Notes: generated by a model from the sequence alone, not told the origin. DNA of 64,000 bases from Paenarthrobacter sp. GOM3 (GCF_018215265.2 NZ_CP136562.1:1116001-1180000); one strand, 5' to 3'. Counted from the stretch's first letter, positions 1-8,871 are shown. Made by a program: numbers and translations.

Positions 1-2
1 GA

Positions 3-98
3 GAGTGGCTCGACCACCGCTTCGACGAAACCTCATCCTCCGCCGCCAAGGTGGACGCCATCTGCTCCTATGAGCCCGACTACACGAAGGCAGTCTGA
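3..98 (+). CDS. C-terminal tail of an RpiB/sugar-phosphate isomerase-like protein (partial)
   Basis: The first 96 bases are an open frame ending in TGA three bases before the next gene's ATG, so this is the 3' end of an upstream gene. The visible 31 residues contain a W-L-D-x-x-F-D segment, then A-A-K-V-x-A-I and S-Y-E. This resembles the C-terminal helix of RpiB/LacAB-type isomerases, where an F-x(5-8)-K-V-x-x-I pattern is usual. The identification rests on that short tail and on the downstream triosephosphate-isomerase-like gene, because D-erythrulose-4-phosphate isomerase (an RpiB homologue) is typically encoded near such genes. The function is therefore tentative. Confidence 0.4.
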   Translation, partial: EWLDHRFDETSSSAAKVDAICSYEPDYTKAV

Positions 99-100
99 AC

Positions 101-1090
101 ATGACCATTTCTGAAGCAAACGCAGGCCCGGCCAGTAACGCTGCTCGGAAGATCGCCGTCGTCGGTTCCGGCTACATGGGCGGCGGCATCGCCCAGGTCC
201 TGGCCCTCGGCGGAGCGCGCGTGGCGCTGGCCGATGTTTCCGCCGAGGTGGCGCAGAAGAACTACGACCGGTTGTTGGAGGAGTCGGAGCAGTTCATTGC
301 GGACGGGCTTTTCCCGGCCGGGTCCACGGAGATCCTCAAGCAGAACCTGTGGGCTGCTAAGGACATTGAAGAAGCCGTGGCCGATGCCGACTTCATCGAA
401 GAAGCCGTCCCCGAGGTCCTCGAGATCAAGCACCAAACCCTTGCGCGGATCAGTGCTGCGGCCCGGCCGGACGCCCTGATCGGCTCGAACACGTCCACGA
501 TCTCCATTGCGGACCTGGCCGAAGCCGTGACCAACCCGGAACGTTTCCTGGGCGTCCACTTCTCCAACCCGTCACCGTTCATCCCGGGCGTCGAGGTCAT
601 CCCGCACGCAGGTACCTCTGCCGCTACGGTGTCCGCGTCCTGTGACCTCGTCCACGCAGCCGGCAAGCAGACCGCCGTCGTCAAGGACGTCACCGGCTTC
701 GTGCTGAACCGGCTGCAGTATGCGCTGTTCCACGAAGCGGCTCAACTGGTTGAGCAGGGGATCGCAACAGCGGACGACGTCGACACCCTGGTGCGTACGA
801 CGTTCGGCTTCCGCTTGCCCTTCTTTGGTCCGTTCGCGATTGCGGACATGGCCGGTTTGGATGTCTACAACTTCTGCTACAAGTCGCTGCAAACGGGTTT
901 CCCGGAACGCTTCGCGACGCCGAAAATCCTCTCCGACCTTGTCGAGGCAGGCAAGCTGGGCACCAAGACGGGCGCCGGTTTCCTCAACGTTCCCGCCGAG
1001 CGGACGCCGGAACTCATCGCCTACCGCAACAAGGCCTACGTCGCCATGCAGAAGCTCATTGAAGAGCTCGGCCCGGCCCCCATCCACTAA
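101..1090 (+). CDS. 3-hydroxyacyl-CoA dehydrogenase family NAD-dependent protein
   Basis: This 329-residue protein starts with a Rossmann dinucleotide fold: G22-S-G24-Y-M-G27 followed by an acidic residue at the end of the second strand (A-D-V-S), which favours NAD over NADP. A helical C-terminal 3HCDH domain follows. The catalytic His of the family is present in the G-V-H-F-S-N-P motif (H153), with the paired Glu in the V-E-V-I segment. It could be a 3-hydroxybutyryl-CoA dehydrogenase, but relatives act on non-CoA hydroxyacids such as gulonate or carnitine. Its place in a sugar-type operon with an SDR and an MFS porter makes a polyol or hydroxyacid substrate plausible. Only 2 bp separate it from the preceding stop. 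Confidence 0.85.
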   Translation: MTISEANAGPASNAARKIAVVGSGYMGGGIAQVLALGGARVALADVSAEVAQKNYDRLLEESEQFIADGLFPAGSTEILKQNLWAAKDIEEAVADADFIEEAVPEVLEIKHQTLARISAAARPDALIGSNTSTISIADLAEAVTNPERFLGVHFSNPSPFIPGVEVIPHAGTSAATVSASCDLVHAAGKQTAVVKDVTGFVLNRLQYALFHEAAQLVEQGIATADDVDTLVRTTFGFRLPFFGPFAIADMAGLDVYNFCYKSLQTGFPERFATPKILSDLVEAGKLGTKTGAGFLNVPAERTPELIAYRNKAYVAMQKLIEELGPAPIH

Positions 1091-1110
1091 GACTTCACAG
1101 GAGAAGACAC

Positions 1111-1875
1111 ATGACTTTCCCCGCATCACGCACCGCAATTGTCACCGGCGCAGTGTCCGAGCGCGGCATCGGCCGTGCCACCGTCAACTACCTGGCTGCC
1201 CAAGGCTGGAACATCGGCATCATCGACCTTGACGACGCTGCCTGCAAGCTGGCCGCCACGGAAGTCGCCGCGGAATTCGGCGTGCAGGCCCACGGAGTGG
1301 GCGCGAACGTGGCCAGCGAAGCCGAAGTCCGCGCGGCCATTGACGAACTCGAAGCGGAACTGCCCCAGATCGTCGCCCTGGCCAACGTTGCCGGTGTCAG
1401 CTCGCCCATCGGCTACCTTGAACTTGAAGCGGCCGAGTGGGACCGGGTCCTCAACATCAACCTCAACGGAGTCCACTACGCCACCCGTCGCGTGGCCGAA
1501 TCCATGGTCAAGAACCGGATCGGCCGGATTGTGAATATCTCCTCCGTTTCCGCGCAGCGCGGCGGCGGCACTTTCTCCAAGACCCCGTACTCGGTAGCCA
1601 AGGCCGGCGTCATCGGCCTGACCCGGGCAACAGCCCGCGAGCTGGGCGAGTACGACATCACCGTCAACGCCATCTCTCCCGGCCCCATCGACACCGACAT
1701 CATGGGCGGCACGCTGAGCCAGGAGCGCAAGGACGAACTCACCAAGGACCTCGTAGTGAACCGCGTGGGCTCCACCCGGGACATTGCGGCCGCCATCGCC
1801 TTCCTCATCAGCGAGGACTCCGGATACATCTCCGGCCAGACGCTGAATGTGGATGGCGGACTGTACATGCACTAG
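1111..1875 (+). CDS. SDR family NAD(P)-dependent oxidoreductase (FabG-like)
   Basis: This 254-residue classical short-chain dehydrogenase has a T-G-A-x(4)-G-I-G cofactor loop at the N terminus and an N-V-A-G motif near residue 95. The catalytic Y160-x-x-x-K164 lies in Y-S-V-A-K, with the active-site Ser in N-I-S-S upstream, and the C-terminal D-G-G is typical of the family. The first strand ends in I-I-D-L-D, so an acidic residue points to NAD(H). An AGGAGA ribosome-binding site precedes the ATG. It follows the 3HCDH-family gene by 20 bp and probably oxidises a ketose, polyol or hydroxyacid in the same pathway. The substrate cannot be assigned from sequence. Confidence 0.9.
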   Translation: MTFPASRTAIVTGAVSERGIGRATVNYLAAQGWNIGIIDLDDAACKLAATEVAAEFGVQAHGVGANVASEAEVRAAIDELEAELPQIVALANVAGVSSPIGYLELEAAEWDRVLNINLNGVHYATRRVAESMVKNRIGRIVNISSVSAQRGGGTFSKTPYSVAKAGVIGLTRATARELGEYDITVNAISPGPIDTDIMGGTLSQERKDELTKDLVVNRVGSTRDIAAAIAFLISEDSGYISGQTLNVDGGLYMH

Positions 1876-1882
1876 GACAGGC

Positions 1883-1975
1883 ATGCGGACCTGGACCAGA
1901 GAACGCAAGATCTACCTTGCCGTGGGCATTCTCGCCTGCGCAGTGGGCATGGTGCTCATTTTCTTCCCGCGCTGA
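1883..1975 (+). CDS. 30-residue single-pass membrane peptide
   Basis: A small frame starts with ATG seven bases after the SDR stop, preceded by AGGACAG at 1874-1880 as a possible ribosome-binding site. It encodes 30 residues: a basic N terminus (R-x(4)-R-x-R-K), then about 18 hydrophobic residues ending in I-F-F-P-R. Such a segment would span the membrane once with the basic end inside. It lies immediately before the MFS transporter gene and could be a small accessory subunit or a translational coupling leader. I know no family for it. The composition is what a real membrane peptide would show, but its length makes chance possible. Confidence 0.45.
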   Translation: MRTWTRERKIYLAVGILACAVGMVLIFFPR

Positions 1976-2020
1976 TAGCGCCGCACCCATCTATTTGCTG
2001 TCACTCAAAGAGGAGTTTCA

Positions 2021-3370
2021 ATGTCAGTAACCACCAATTCCACTAAGGAGTTGCTGGATACGCCGGTCCTCAAATCGGCGACCTCCAAAGCATCCCGGCG
2101 GCTCATGCCGATGCTCGTCATCCTGTACGTCGTGGCTTTCCTGGACCGCACCAACGTTGGCTTCGCCGAAGCCGCGCTGGAAATGGACAAGGGCATCACG
2201 GCAGGGGCCTACGCCCTGGGCGCCGGTATCTTCTTCATCGGGTACGCGCTGTTTGAAATCCCCAGCAACCTGCTGCTCACCAAGTTCGGTGCCAAAGTGT
2301 GGCTCGCACGTATTGCGATCACGTGGGGCATCGTGTCAGCCTGCTTCGCGTTCGTTCAGGGCGAGACGTCCTTCATCATCCTTCGCTTCCTGCTGGGCGT
2401 CACCGAGGCTGGCCTGTTCCCCGGCGTCATCATGTTCCTCGCGGCCTGGTTCCCCAACAAGGTCCGTGTGAAGATGTTTGCCATCTTCTACCTGGCCCAG
2501 CCGTTCTCGCAGATGATGGGTGCGCCGCTGTCCGGTTGGCTCATCAACATTGGCGACCAGGTTCCGGGTGTCGCAGGCTGGCAGGTCATGTTCTTCGTTG
2601 AAGGCATGCTCGCTGTCTTGGCCGGTGTGGCCGCCTACTTCTTCCTCATCAACAGCCCGCAGGACGCCAAGTTCCTGTCGAAAGAGGAGAAGAAGGCGCT
2701 GTCCGATGTCATGGCCATGGAAGACACGGTCAAAGAAGAGTCAGGCCCCCGCGGTGTCCTGGCGTCCATGCGCAACGGCAGGGTCTGGTACTTCACCGTC
2801 ATCTACTTCTGCCTGCAGGTGGCCGTCTATGGGGTGACGTTCTATCTGCCGCAGCAGGTGGCGCAGCTGACCGGCCAAAAGGTGGGCCTCGCCGTCGGGC
2901 TCATGGCAGCCATCCCGTGGTTCTTCGGTATCTTCGCCTGCTATTTCATTGGCAAAGCCGCCAACACGGTTGCCCGCCGACGCCGTTGGGGCACCGCGCT
3001 GTTTATCTCCACGGGTCTCTGCATCTTCGGCTCCGCCTGGGCCGGTGCCAACCACATGCCGGCCATCGGCATCATCTTCATCACCTTGGCGGTGTGCAGC
3101 TTCCTGTCCACCGGTCCCATTTGCTGGTCATATCCGACGGCGTTCCTCACCGGAACTGCCGCCGCTGCGGGCATCGGGCTGATCAACTCGCTCGGAAACC
3201 TGGGCGGATTCGTGGCTCCGATCCTGCGCACCACCGTCAACCAGGTCACGGCTTCCGACACGGGAACCATGGGTGTCTACGCCTTGGGTGTCCTGCCGTT
3301 CGTGGCAGCACTGATGATGTTCGGTACCCGCGCCTTCACCAACAAAGCCGACGAACTGCTGGACAAGTAA
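2021..3370 (+). CDS. MFS transporter, anion:cation symporter (ACS) type
   Basis: This 449-residue polytopic protein has about 12 hydrophobic segments and a soluble central loop (roughly residues 210-250). The first helix carries F-L-D-R-T-N-V-G-F-A, the signature of the ACS subfamily of MFS, which imports organic acids and sugar acids such as phthalate, tartrate, glucarate and galactonate by proton symport. A strong AGAGGAG ribosome-binding site precedes ATG 2021. It sits between the two dehydrogenase genes and the TIM-like gene and most likely brings in the operon's substrate. Family assignment is firm; the substrate is inferred only from context. Confidence 0.9.
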   Translation: MSVTTNSTKELLDTPVLKSATSKASRRLMPMLVILYVVAFLDRTNVGFAEAALEMDKGITAGAYALGAGIFFIGYALFEIPSNLLLTKFGAKVWLARIAITWGIVSACFAFVQGETSFIILRFLLGVTEAGLFPGVIMFLAAWFPNKVRVKMFAIFYLAQPFSQMMGAPLSGWLINIGDQVPGVAGWQVMFFVEGMLAVLAGVAAYFFLINSPQDAKFLSKEEKKALSDVMAMEDTVKEESGPRGVLASMRNGRVWYFTVIYFCLQVAVYGVTFYLPQQVAQLTGQKVGLAVGLMAAIPWFFGIFACYFIGKAANTVARRRRWGTALFISTGLCIFGSAWAGANHMPAIGIIFITLAVCSFLSTGPICWSYPTAFLTGTAAAAGIGLINSLGNLGGFVAPILRTTVNQVTASDTGTMGVYALGVLPFVAALMMFGTRAFTNKADELLDK

Positions 3371-3372
3371 AC

Positions 3373-4176
3373 ATGCGCCAAGCTGCCTCCCCATCCTCGC
3401 CTGACGTCCTTTACGTAGGAGTCAGCACCAAGATGTACATGGGCTACGCACAGTCCCTGGCATGGTTGGAGCAGTTGGTGGCTGAAGTGGACGCCCGCCC
3501 GGCCCTTGCGGCCGGGCGGGTGGTCCCGTTCGTGATCCCGTCGTTTCCTGTGTTGGCCGCCGCAGCCGCGGCGATGGCGGATTCTCCCCTCCTGCTCGGC
3601 GCGCAGAACTGTGGATGGGCTGACGGGCCATGGACGGGGGAAGTTTCTCCTTCGATGCTGGCCGAGCTCGGTGTTGGGCTGGTCGAGATCGGCCACGCCG
3701 AACGGCGACGCCATTTTGCCGAAGACGACCGTGTGGTGGCCCTCAAGGTCAGGGCCGCCGTCGATGCTGGCCTCACCCCGCTGCTGTGCGTGGGGGAGCC
3801 TGAGCTCAGCACGCCAGAAGATGCGGCGGAGTTGGTGTTTCGGCAGATCAGGGCAGCCGTATCCGGTGACTGGTCCGTCGCTTCTGGGCTCATCATTGCT
3901 TACGAGCCGGTGTGGGCCATCGGTGCTCCTGAGCCGGCGTCGGCTGTCTACGTCTCGCGGGTGGTGGAGTCCTTGCGCTTTTCCCTGGCCCCGCGCGGCG
4001 TGGTTGATTTGCCCATCATTTATGGGGGGTCGGCCAAGCCAGGGCTGCTGCCGCAGCTTTCGGGCGTGTCGGGGTTGTTCCTGGGACGCTTCGCGCACGA
4101 TGCCCGGAATTTCGGCCTGGTGCTGGACGAAGCGTTGAGCTTCAGTACGGCCGAGGTCCTTAACGGGCCTGTTTAG
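3373..4176 (+). CDS. Triosephosphate isomerase-like protein, possibly L-erythrulose-1-phosphate isomerase
   Basis: The open frame extends far upstream inside the MFS gene, but ATG 3373, two bases after the MFS stop, gives the natural 267-residue TIM-barrel protein. Catalytic elements are present: K20 in S-T-K-M-Y, His108 in I-G-H-A-E-R-R, Glu178 in A-Y-E-P-V-W-A-I-G, and the phosphate-binding Y-G-G-S-A loop. The family's usual N-W-K is altered to S-T-K, and I-G-H-S-E-R-R reads I-G-H-A-E-R-R, as expected of a paralogue outside glycolysis. LerI enzymes, which isomerise L-erythrulose-1-phosphate, belong to this fold and occur with RpiB-type isomerases. Its 3' end overlaps the convergent helicase gene by 17 bp. 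Confidence 0.8.
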   Translation: MRQAASPSSPDVLYVGVSTKMYMGYAQSLAWLEQLVAEVDARPALAAGRVVPFVIPSFPVLAAAAAAMADSPLLLGAQNCGWADGPWTGEVSPSMLAELGVGLVEIGHAERRRHFAEDDRVVALKVRAAVDAGLTPLLCVGEPELSTPEDAAELVFRQIRAAVSGDWSVASGLIIAYEPVWAIGAPEPASAVYVSRVVESLRFSLAPRGVVDLPIIYGGSAKPGLLPQLSGVSGLFLGRFAHDARNFGLVLDEALSFSTAEVLNGPV

Positions 4177-7100
4177 GGCCATCAGCTGTGCCAACACTCC
4201 GTTGGCACAGGGCCACGAAGCCGCCCAGGTTCTCCAGTCCCTCCGGATGCGTCGGGAGGTAGTTTGTCAGTTCCGGTGAACGCACGACGACGGCACGCCA
4301 CTGACCGCGTGACACCGCCACGTTGATCCGGTTGCGCAGGAGCAGGAACTCCATGCCCCGGGGAACCTCAGCGGCTGCCGAGGCGGCCATGGACACGATG
4401 ACCACCGGTGCTTCCTGCCCTTGGAACTTGTCCACTGTCCCTACCCGCACGCTGAGAAGGCCTGCGGCCCGGAGCTCATGCTTGACGAGCTGGACTTGGG
4501 CGTTGTAGGCCGCGACCACCAGGACGTCGGATTCCTGGAGAGGCTTAGGCTCGGGGGCCTCCGAGGGATCCAGCCATTCCAGTCCCAGATGGGCTTGGAC
4601 CTGCCTGACCACTTCGGCGGCCTCTTCGGGCGAGTTGCTCGAGTTCCCGGTGTGCGGGACATAGACGCAGGAGATCCCGGGACTCGCCTCTTCCAAGTGG
4701 CGTTCCTTGGCGGCAGGCGCGGACTCGAGCCGGTTGTCGTACGAGAGCTCTGAAACTGCGCTGCAGAGTTCGGGATGCATGCGCCAGGACAGGGCCAGGA
4801 AATAGCCCAGTTCCGGCGGCAAGGTGTTGTAGCCATCGGAGAGCCAGCCAAGTGCCGACTCATCTACGGGTTCTGGATGTTTGCCCTGCGTGACCTGGGG
4901 CAGCTGCTGCGGATCGCCCAAGAGCAGGAGTCGCTTGGCTGCACGACTCACTGCCATGGTGTTAGCCAGCGAGAATTGGCCGGCTTCGTCGATGACCAGC
5001 AAATCCAAGGAACCAGCGGGGACTTCCTTGCCAACCATGGTCCAGGCGGTCCCGCCGATCAGGGCACCTCCCGGCTTGGCGAGCAAGTCCTCGACGTTGC
5101 CCTTTCCGCAGTGCATCCACGGCACGGGGTTATCGTGCTTGACTTCCTTGGCAACCCGCTGCGGATCCACCCCTGCTTTCTCCACGGCGGCGCACAGCAT
5201 GTTCTCCACCACGGCGTGCGACTGCGCCACAACGCCCACCTTCCAGCCTTTGGCTATGAGCCGCGCCAAGACGTGGGCACCGACGTGGGTCTTGCCACTC
5301 CCCGGAGGACCCTGGACGGCCAGGTAGGAATCGTCCAGGTCGGTAACGGCCGCAGTGATGGCGTCGATGTATCCATTAGGCCCGGGCTCCACACCAGGCA
5401 GGGCCTCCAGGCTCCGTAGCTTGGGCGGCCTTCTCCGCACCAGGTCCAGTGCCGGGTCCTGTGGCCAGTCCGGAAGGGCGTCCTTGAGCTGCGTTGCCAG
5501 CGCGGCGAGGGCTGCCCGCTGCCCATTGGTGGCAATGGGCGGATCCGGAGTCAGCGCCATGGGGACTTGGCTGAACGCAGTGGAGTCCTTGCGAAGGCTT
5601 TCGGTGATGGTGACCGTTTCGAAGTCCTGGTCCTCGCCAACCTCGGCGACCAAGGTCCCGTTCCAGCCGGCACGGCCCAGCACGGCCGATTCCTTCCCCT
5701 GCAAGGCGTCCGGAAGCGGCGACCCATACATTCTGAAGTACTTCTTGCCGGCCTCGAGTCCTGCTCCGTCCCCCGAGCGGCCATAGAGCTTCACCGTCCG
5801 TGCCGGGTTGCTCCGAGGGGTCGGCTTGGCCCAATCCTGGAGCAGTTCAGCGTGATCCACCACGAAGAGGTCACGCTCGTCTGGCCACTGCGACGTTGGC
5901 TTTTCCAAGCGGTCGAAGTGCCCCCACCAGTGCTGTTTGTCCTCACGGCGGTGGTAGCCCACTCCAGCTGCGACGATGCCAATGGCGCGGGCATCCGCAG
6001 TGGCAGCCTGATCTTCCGGCAGCCCCGACAGGTACTCGAACAAGGCGGTTTCCTCAGGAGCGGCCTCGTACTTCGGCGCGGCGTCCTCCGACGGGCTGGC
6101 CACAACATCAACCAAACTGCCCGGTTCAACGGAGCGCTCGGCCGCCCGCTTCAGCAACCAGTTGCGCAGCTCCAGGGTTGAGAGGCAGTCGTATTCGTTG
6201 TAGTCCCGGATGCCCTCGAGGATTGCTGCCGCAGTTTCAGCCTCACCGGTGTCCCGCGCCGTGCAGAAGTCCGCGTAGGCAACCACGGAGGCGCCGGCGT
6301 CGGTGACGTCCCCGGAGCGCAGGTGCTGGCCCATGTAGAGAGGCTCAAGCTTCTTGATGCTGTACGAGTTTTCGGAGACCCGGATGCTGTGGCGCACGGT
6401 GTCGTAAAGGTCCACCAGGACGCCCTCGCGCAGGAGATCGTCGACGGCGGATTCGCCCACCACGTGGGTGAGGGAAAGGTTCCTGAGGGCCGTTTTTTCG
6501 TAGGCGGCGTAGTGGTAGATGTGCATGCCGGGATACTGTGCGCGGCGTTTGGCCACGTAGTCCAGAAAATCCACGAATGCGTGGCCTTCTTCGGCACGCG
6601 AGTGGGCCCAGAAAGGCCGGAACACTGGTGCGGCCCCGGGTTCTACAGGGTTCTCGATGATGCCGAACAGGTACTCGAGTCCCCATTTGCCGGTGACAGG
6701 GTCCTGCCAGAGCGGATCGCCTTCGAAGTCGAAGAAGATGTCGCCCGGGTCCGGCACGGGAAGCCTGCCCAAAGTGTTGTCGGGAAGCACTGTGTAACTC
6801 ACCGACTTGGCTTCGCCGGCCTTGTCCGTGTATTTGACGGTTCCGTCAGGTGTGCCCGTTCCGGTCTGCAGCTGGGCTTGCTCCCGGAGTCGCAGCAATG
6901 TGGGGTCACCCGTAGCCGGCATTGCTGCCAGTTGGTCGATGGTGGTGATCCCGGCCTCGATCAGTTTCTTCCGCCGGCTGATGCGCATCCCTGCCACCAT
7001 CAGGAGGTCCTGGTGGAGCTGGACCTGTTGGGCGCAGTAATCGCAGCGGCCGCATGCGGAGTAGCGGGGATCGCCCCAGGCAACAGGACCATCATCAGCC

Positions 7101-7750
7101 CTGTGCGTAGCGGTCATGCCAAGGAATCGTTCGCGGCGTTCCCTGAATACCGGGAGGACCTGCGACAAAGGGTGGTCGCTGTGGACACGGTTGCCCAGGA
7201 CCAGGGTGATCGTAGGGTCAGGCGTGATGCCGGCCTTCAGCATCTGATCTCCGTAGGCGGCCAATTGCAGGAGGGCAGTGACCTTGGCATGGCGGGCCAG
7301 CTTGGTGTCAAAGACTGCGTACATGCCACCGGGACGCTTCACCAGAAAGTCAGAGCGGCCATGGAACTGGCCGTCGAAGAAGGCGGCCTGGAACACGACA
7401 TCCGCGCCGGATTTCAGGGCGTCGATGGATTCCGCATGCTTGGCCGAAAGGGTGGTGCGGTCCATCGCGTCGGCGGGAACGACGTCGTAAACGCCTTTTC
7501 CTGTCGTCGGATCCCAGTGCCCAAACTCAGCCACGAAGTCATCCAGCACCCTGTGCTCATGGACGTCTCCCAGCTGTGCGGTGCGCTCGAGCATGGCGTC
7601 TGGCGGGAAGTCCGGTTTGGGGGTCCGGCCCAGCTTTTCATCGAGTTTCCGAAGCAACTGGTACTCGCAGGTGGCAGCGATGACGAGGTCGCTGGCGGAG
7701 AAGACCAGGTCCTGCGGGGCGCCTGCGGTCTCGGAATCGAGAAAGAACAC
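4160..7750 (-). CDS. TM0106-type RecB-family nuclease fused to SF1 helicase
   Basis: This 1196-residue multidomain protein starts with a Cas4/RecB-like nuclease: an F-D-T-K-L core (about residue 150) and a cysteine cluster, S-A-C-G-R-C-D-Y-C (about 230), likely binding Fe-S. A DEDD-type RNase H-like exonuclease with F-F-D-F-E-G-D follows in the middle. The C-terminal half is an SF1 helicase with Walker A G-P-P-G-S-G-K-T, a D-E-A-G motif II, G-D-P-Q-Q-L-P, and a final V-D-K-F-Q-G-Q-E plus V-A-V-S-R-G motif VI. It probably processes DNA ends or RNA:DNA intermediates. It stands alone on the minus strand, and ATG 7750 yields the complete N-terminal domain. Confidence 0.88.
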   Translation of the reverse strand: MFFLDSETAGAPQDLVFSASDLVIAATCEYQLLRKLDEKLGRTPKPDFPPDAMLERTAQLGDVHEHRVLDDFVAEFGHWDPTTGKGVYDVVPADAMDRTTLSAKHAESIDALKSGADVVFQAAFFDGQFHGRSDFLVKRPGGMYAVFDTKLARHAKVTALLQLAAYGDQMLKAGITPDPTITLVLGNRVHSDHPLSQVLPVFRERRERFLGMTATHRADDGPVAWGDPRYSACGRCDYCAQQVQLHQDLLMVAGMRISRRKKLIEAGITTIDQLAAMPATGDPTLLRLREQAQLQTGTGTPDGTVKYTDKAGEAKSVSYTVLPDNTLGRLPVPDPGDIFFDFEGDPLWQDPVTGKWGLEYLFGIIENPVEPGAAPVFRPFWAHSRAEEGHAFVDFLDYVAKRRAQYPGMHIYHYAAYEKTALRNLSLTHVVGESAVDDLLREGVLVDLYDTVRHSIRVSENSYSIKKLEPLYMGQHLRSGDVTDAGASVVAYADFCTARDTGEAETAAAILEGIRDYNEYDCLSTLELRNWLLKRAAERSVEPGSLVDVVASPSEDAAPKYEAAPEETALFEYLSGLPEDQAATADARAIGIVAAGVGYHRREDKQHWWGHFDRLEKPTSQWPDERDLFVVDHAELLQDWAKPTPRSNPARTVKLYGRSGDGAGLEAGKKYFRMYGSPLPDALQGKESAVLGRAGWNGTLVAEVGEDQDFETVTITESLRKDSTAFSQVPMALTPDPPIATNGQRAALAALATQLKDALPDWPQDPALDLVRRRPPKLRSLEALPGVEPGPNGYIDAITAAVTDLDDSYLAVQGPPGSGKTHVGAHVLARLIAKGWKVGVVAQSHAVVENMLCAAVEKAGVDPQRVAKEVKHDNPVPWMHCGKGNVEDLLAKPGGALIGGTAWTMVGKEVPAGSLDLLVIDEAGQFSLANTMAVSRAAKRLLLLGDPQQLPQVTQGKHPEPVDESALGWLSDGYNTLPPELGYFLALSWRMHPELCSAVSELSYDNRLESAPAAKERHLEEASPGISCVYVPHTGNSSNSPEEAAEVVRQVQAHLGLEWLDPSEAPEPKPLQESDVLVVAAYNAQVQLVKHELRAAGLLSVRVGTVDKFQGQEAPVVIVSMAASAAAEVPRGMEFLLLRNRINVAVSRGQWRAVVVRSPELTNYLPTHPEGLENLGGFVALCQRSVGTADGPKQAR

Positions 7751-7848
7751 CGCAACCCACCTTCCTTCCGTGCCATGGTTTAAACCCTTGCAGCCAAGCT
7801 ATCAGCGGGCCCCGACAATTTAGCGTGGAAGCAATTTAGACTTCACCC

Positions 7849-8301
7849 ATGACTGAAACAGCCCGCACCGCAGACCCCGCTTTTGAAGCCGCGTTCCAGG
7901 CCGCGCAGAAGAGTCTCAGCGAGGGCGGGATCCCCATCGGAGCTGCCTTGGCCCGCAACGGTGTTGTCATCGCAAGCGGCCACAACGAACGCGTGCAGCA
8001 CGGCGACCCGATCGCGCACGGGGAGATGTCCGCACTACGCGCCGCCGGACGACAGAAAAGCTACCGTGACACCACGCTTTACACCACGTTGGCGCCGTGT
8101 GCGATGTGCACCGGGACCATCATCCAGTTCAAGATCCCACGCGTTGTAGTGGGCGAGGCGGAGACCTTTCCCGGCGAGTTCGATCTCCTCCGTTCACGCG
8201 GCGTGGAAGTGGTGGTTTTGGATGATCCCCGGTGCGTCGACATGATGCGGACCTTCCAGGAAAGGCACCCGGAACTGTGGGCTGAGGACATCGCTGAATA
8301 G
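7849..8301 (+). CDS. Nucleoside/cytosine deaminase, yeast Fcy1-like
   Basis: This 150-residue zinc deaminase has H57-G-E59 (zinc ligand and proton shuttle) and L-A-P-C84-A-M-C87 (the other zinc ligands). The sequence is close in layout to fungal cytosine deaminase: G-G-I-P-I-G near the start, D-T-T-L-Y-T-T-L before the PCxxC motif, V-V-G-E after it, D-D-x-R-C, and an acidic W-x-E-D-I-x-E at the C terminus that closes the Fcy1 active site. The likely reaction is cytosine to uracil plus ammonia. Related bacterial proteins can act on other bases, so the substrate is inferred. It is monocistronic, with ATG 7849. Confidence 0.85.
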   Translation: MTETARTADPAFEAAFQAAQKSLSEGGIPIGAALARNGVVIASGHNERVQHGDPIAHGEMSALRAAGRQKSYRDTTLYTTLAPCAMCTGTIIQFKIPRVVVGEAETFPGEFDLLRSRGVEVVVLDDPRCVDMMRTFQERHPELWAEDIAE

Positions 8302-8396
8302 GTGAATCGAGCGTAGGCTTGGCATCATCGGCGCTGAGCCGAAAGACTCATCCCCAAAGGCCCCGCGTCGGTAATCCAATCGATGAAGGAGGATCC

Positions 8397-8831
8397 ATGA
8401 GTGTCGTACGTGAATTCATGTCAACGGACTGCCAGTGCATCGAAGAGGACAAAACTCTTCAGGATGCCGCCATGCTGATGAGGGACCTGGACTGCGGCTC
8501 ACTTCCCATCTGCGGCCACGACGGCAAGCTCACAGGCTTCATCACCGACCGCGACATTGTGGTCAAGTGCTTGGCTGAGGGCAAGGACGCCCGGGAAGTC
8601 CGTGCCGGCGACCTCGCCACAGGAAAGCCCTACTGGGTTGACGCTGATGCCAACGTCGATGACGCCATTGCCATGATGGAAGAGCACCAGGTGCGCCGCC
8701 TGCCGGTCATTAGCGACCATAAGCTGGTTGGCATCATCAGCCAGGGCGACATCGCCCGCCACCACTACGCAGAAGATCGCCTCGGTGAAATGGTGGAGCA
8801 CATCTCCGCCAAGGAGCACATGGCCCACTAG
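8397..8831 (+). CDS. CBS-domain pair protein, Hrp1-like
   Basis: The frame is open from 8319, but ATG 8397 is preceded by AAGGAGG at 8386-8392 and gives a 144-residue protein starting directly at the first CBS motif. Two CBS domains (about 8-60 and 72-130) fill the protein, with the D-R-D-I and G-D-I-A endings typical of each repeat. It resembles mycobacterial hypoxic response protein 1, a stand-alone CBS dimer. Cysteines at 12, 14, 33 and 39 could be redox-active. Its ligand is probably an adenosyl compound, but this is not visible in the sequence. A strong terminator follows. Confidence 0.85.
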   Translation: MSVVREFMSTDCQCIEEDKTLQDAAMLMRDLDCGSLPICGHDGKLTGFITDRDIVVKCLAEGKDAREVRAGDLATGKPYWVDADANVDDAIAMMEEHQVRRLPVISDHKLVGIISQGDIARHHYAEDRLGEMVEHISAKEHMAH

Positions 8832-8871
8832 GCCCGGCCCTATTACGGGTAGCCGACCACCAACCCCAGCC

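Noticed and set aside
2917..3372. N-terminal extension of the TIM-like protein
   Set aside because: It is out-of-frame shadow of the MFS transporter; ATG 3373 gives the normal TIM length and starts two bases after the transporter stop.
6323..7783. A 486-residue plus-strand open frame opposite the RecB-helicase gene
   Set aside because: The minus strand encodes recognisable nuclease motifs along the whole stretch; the plus-strand product has low-complexity composition and no motif.
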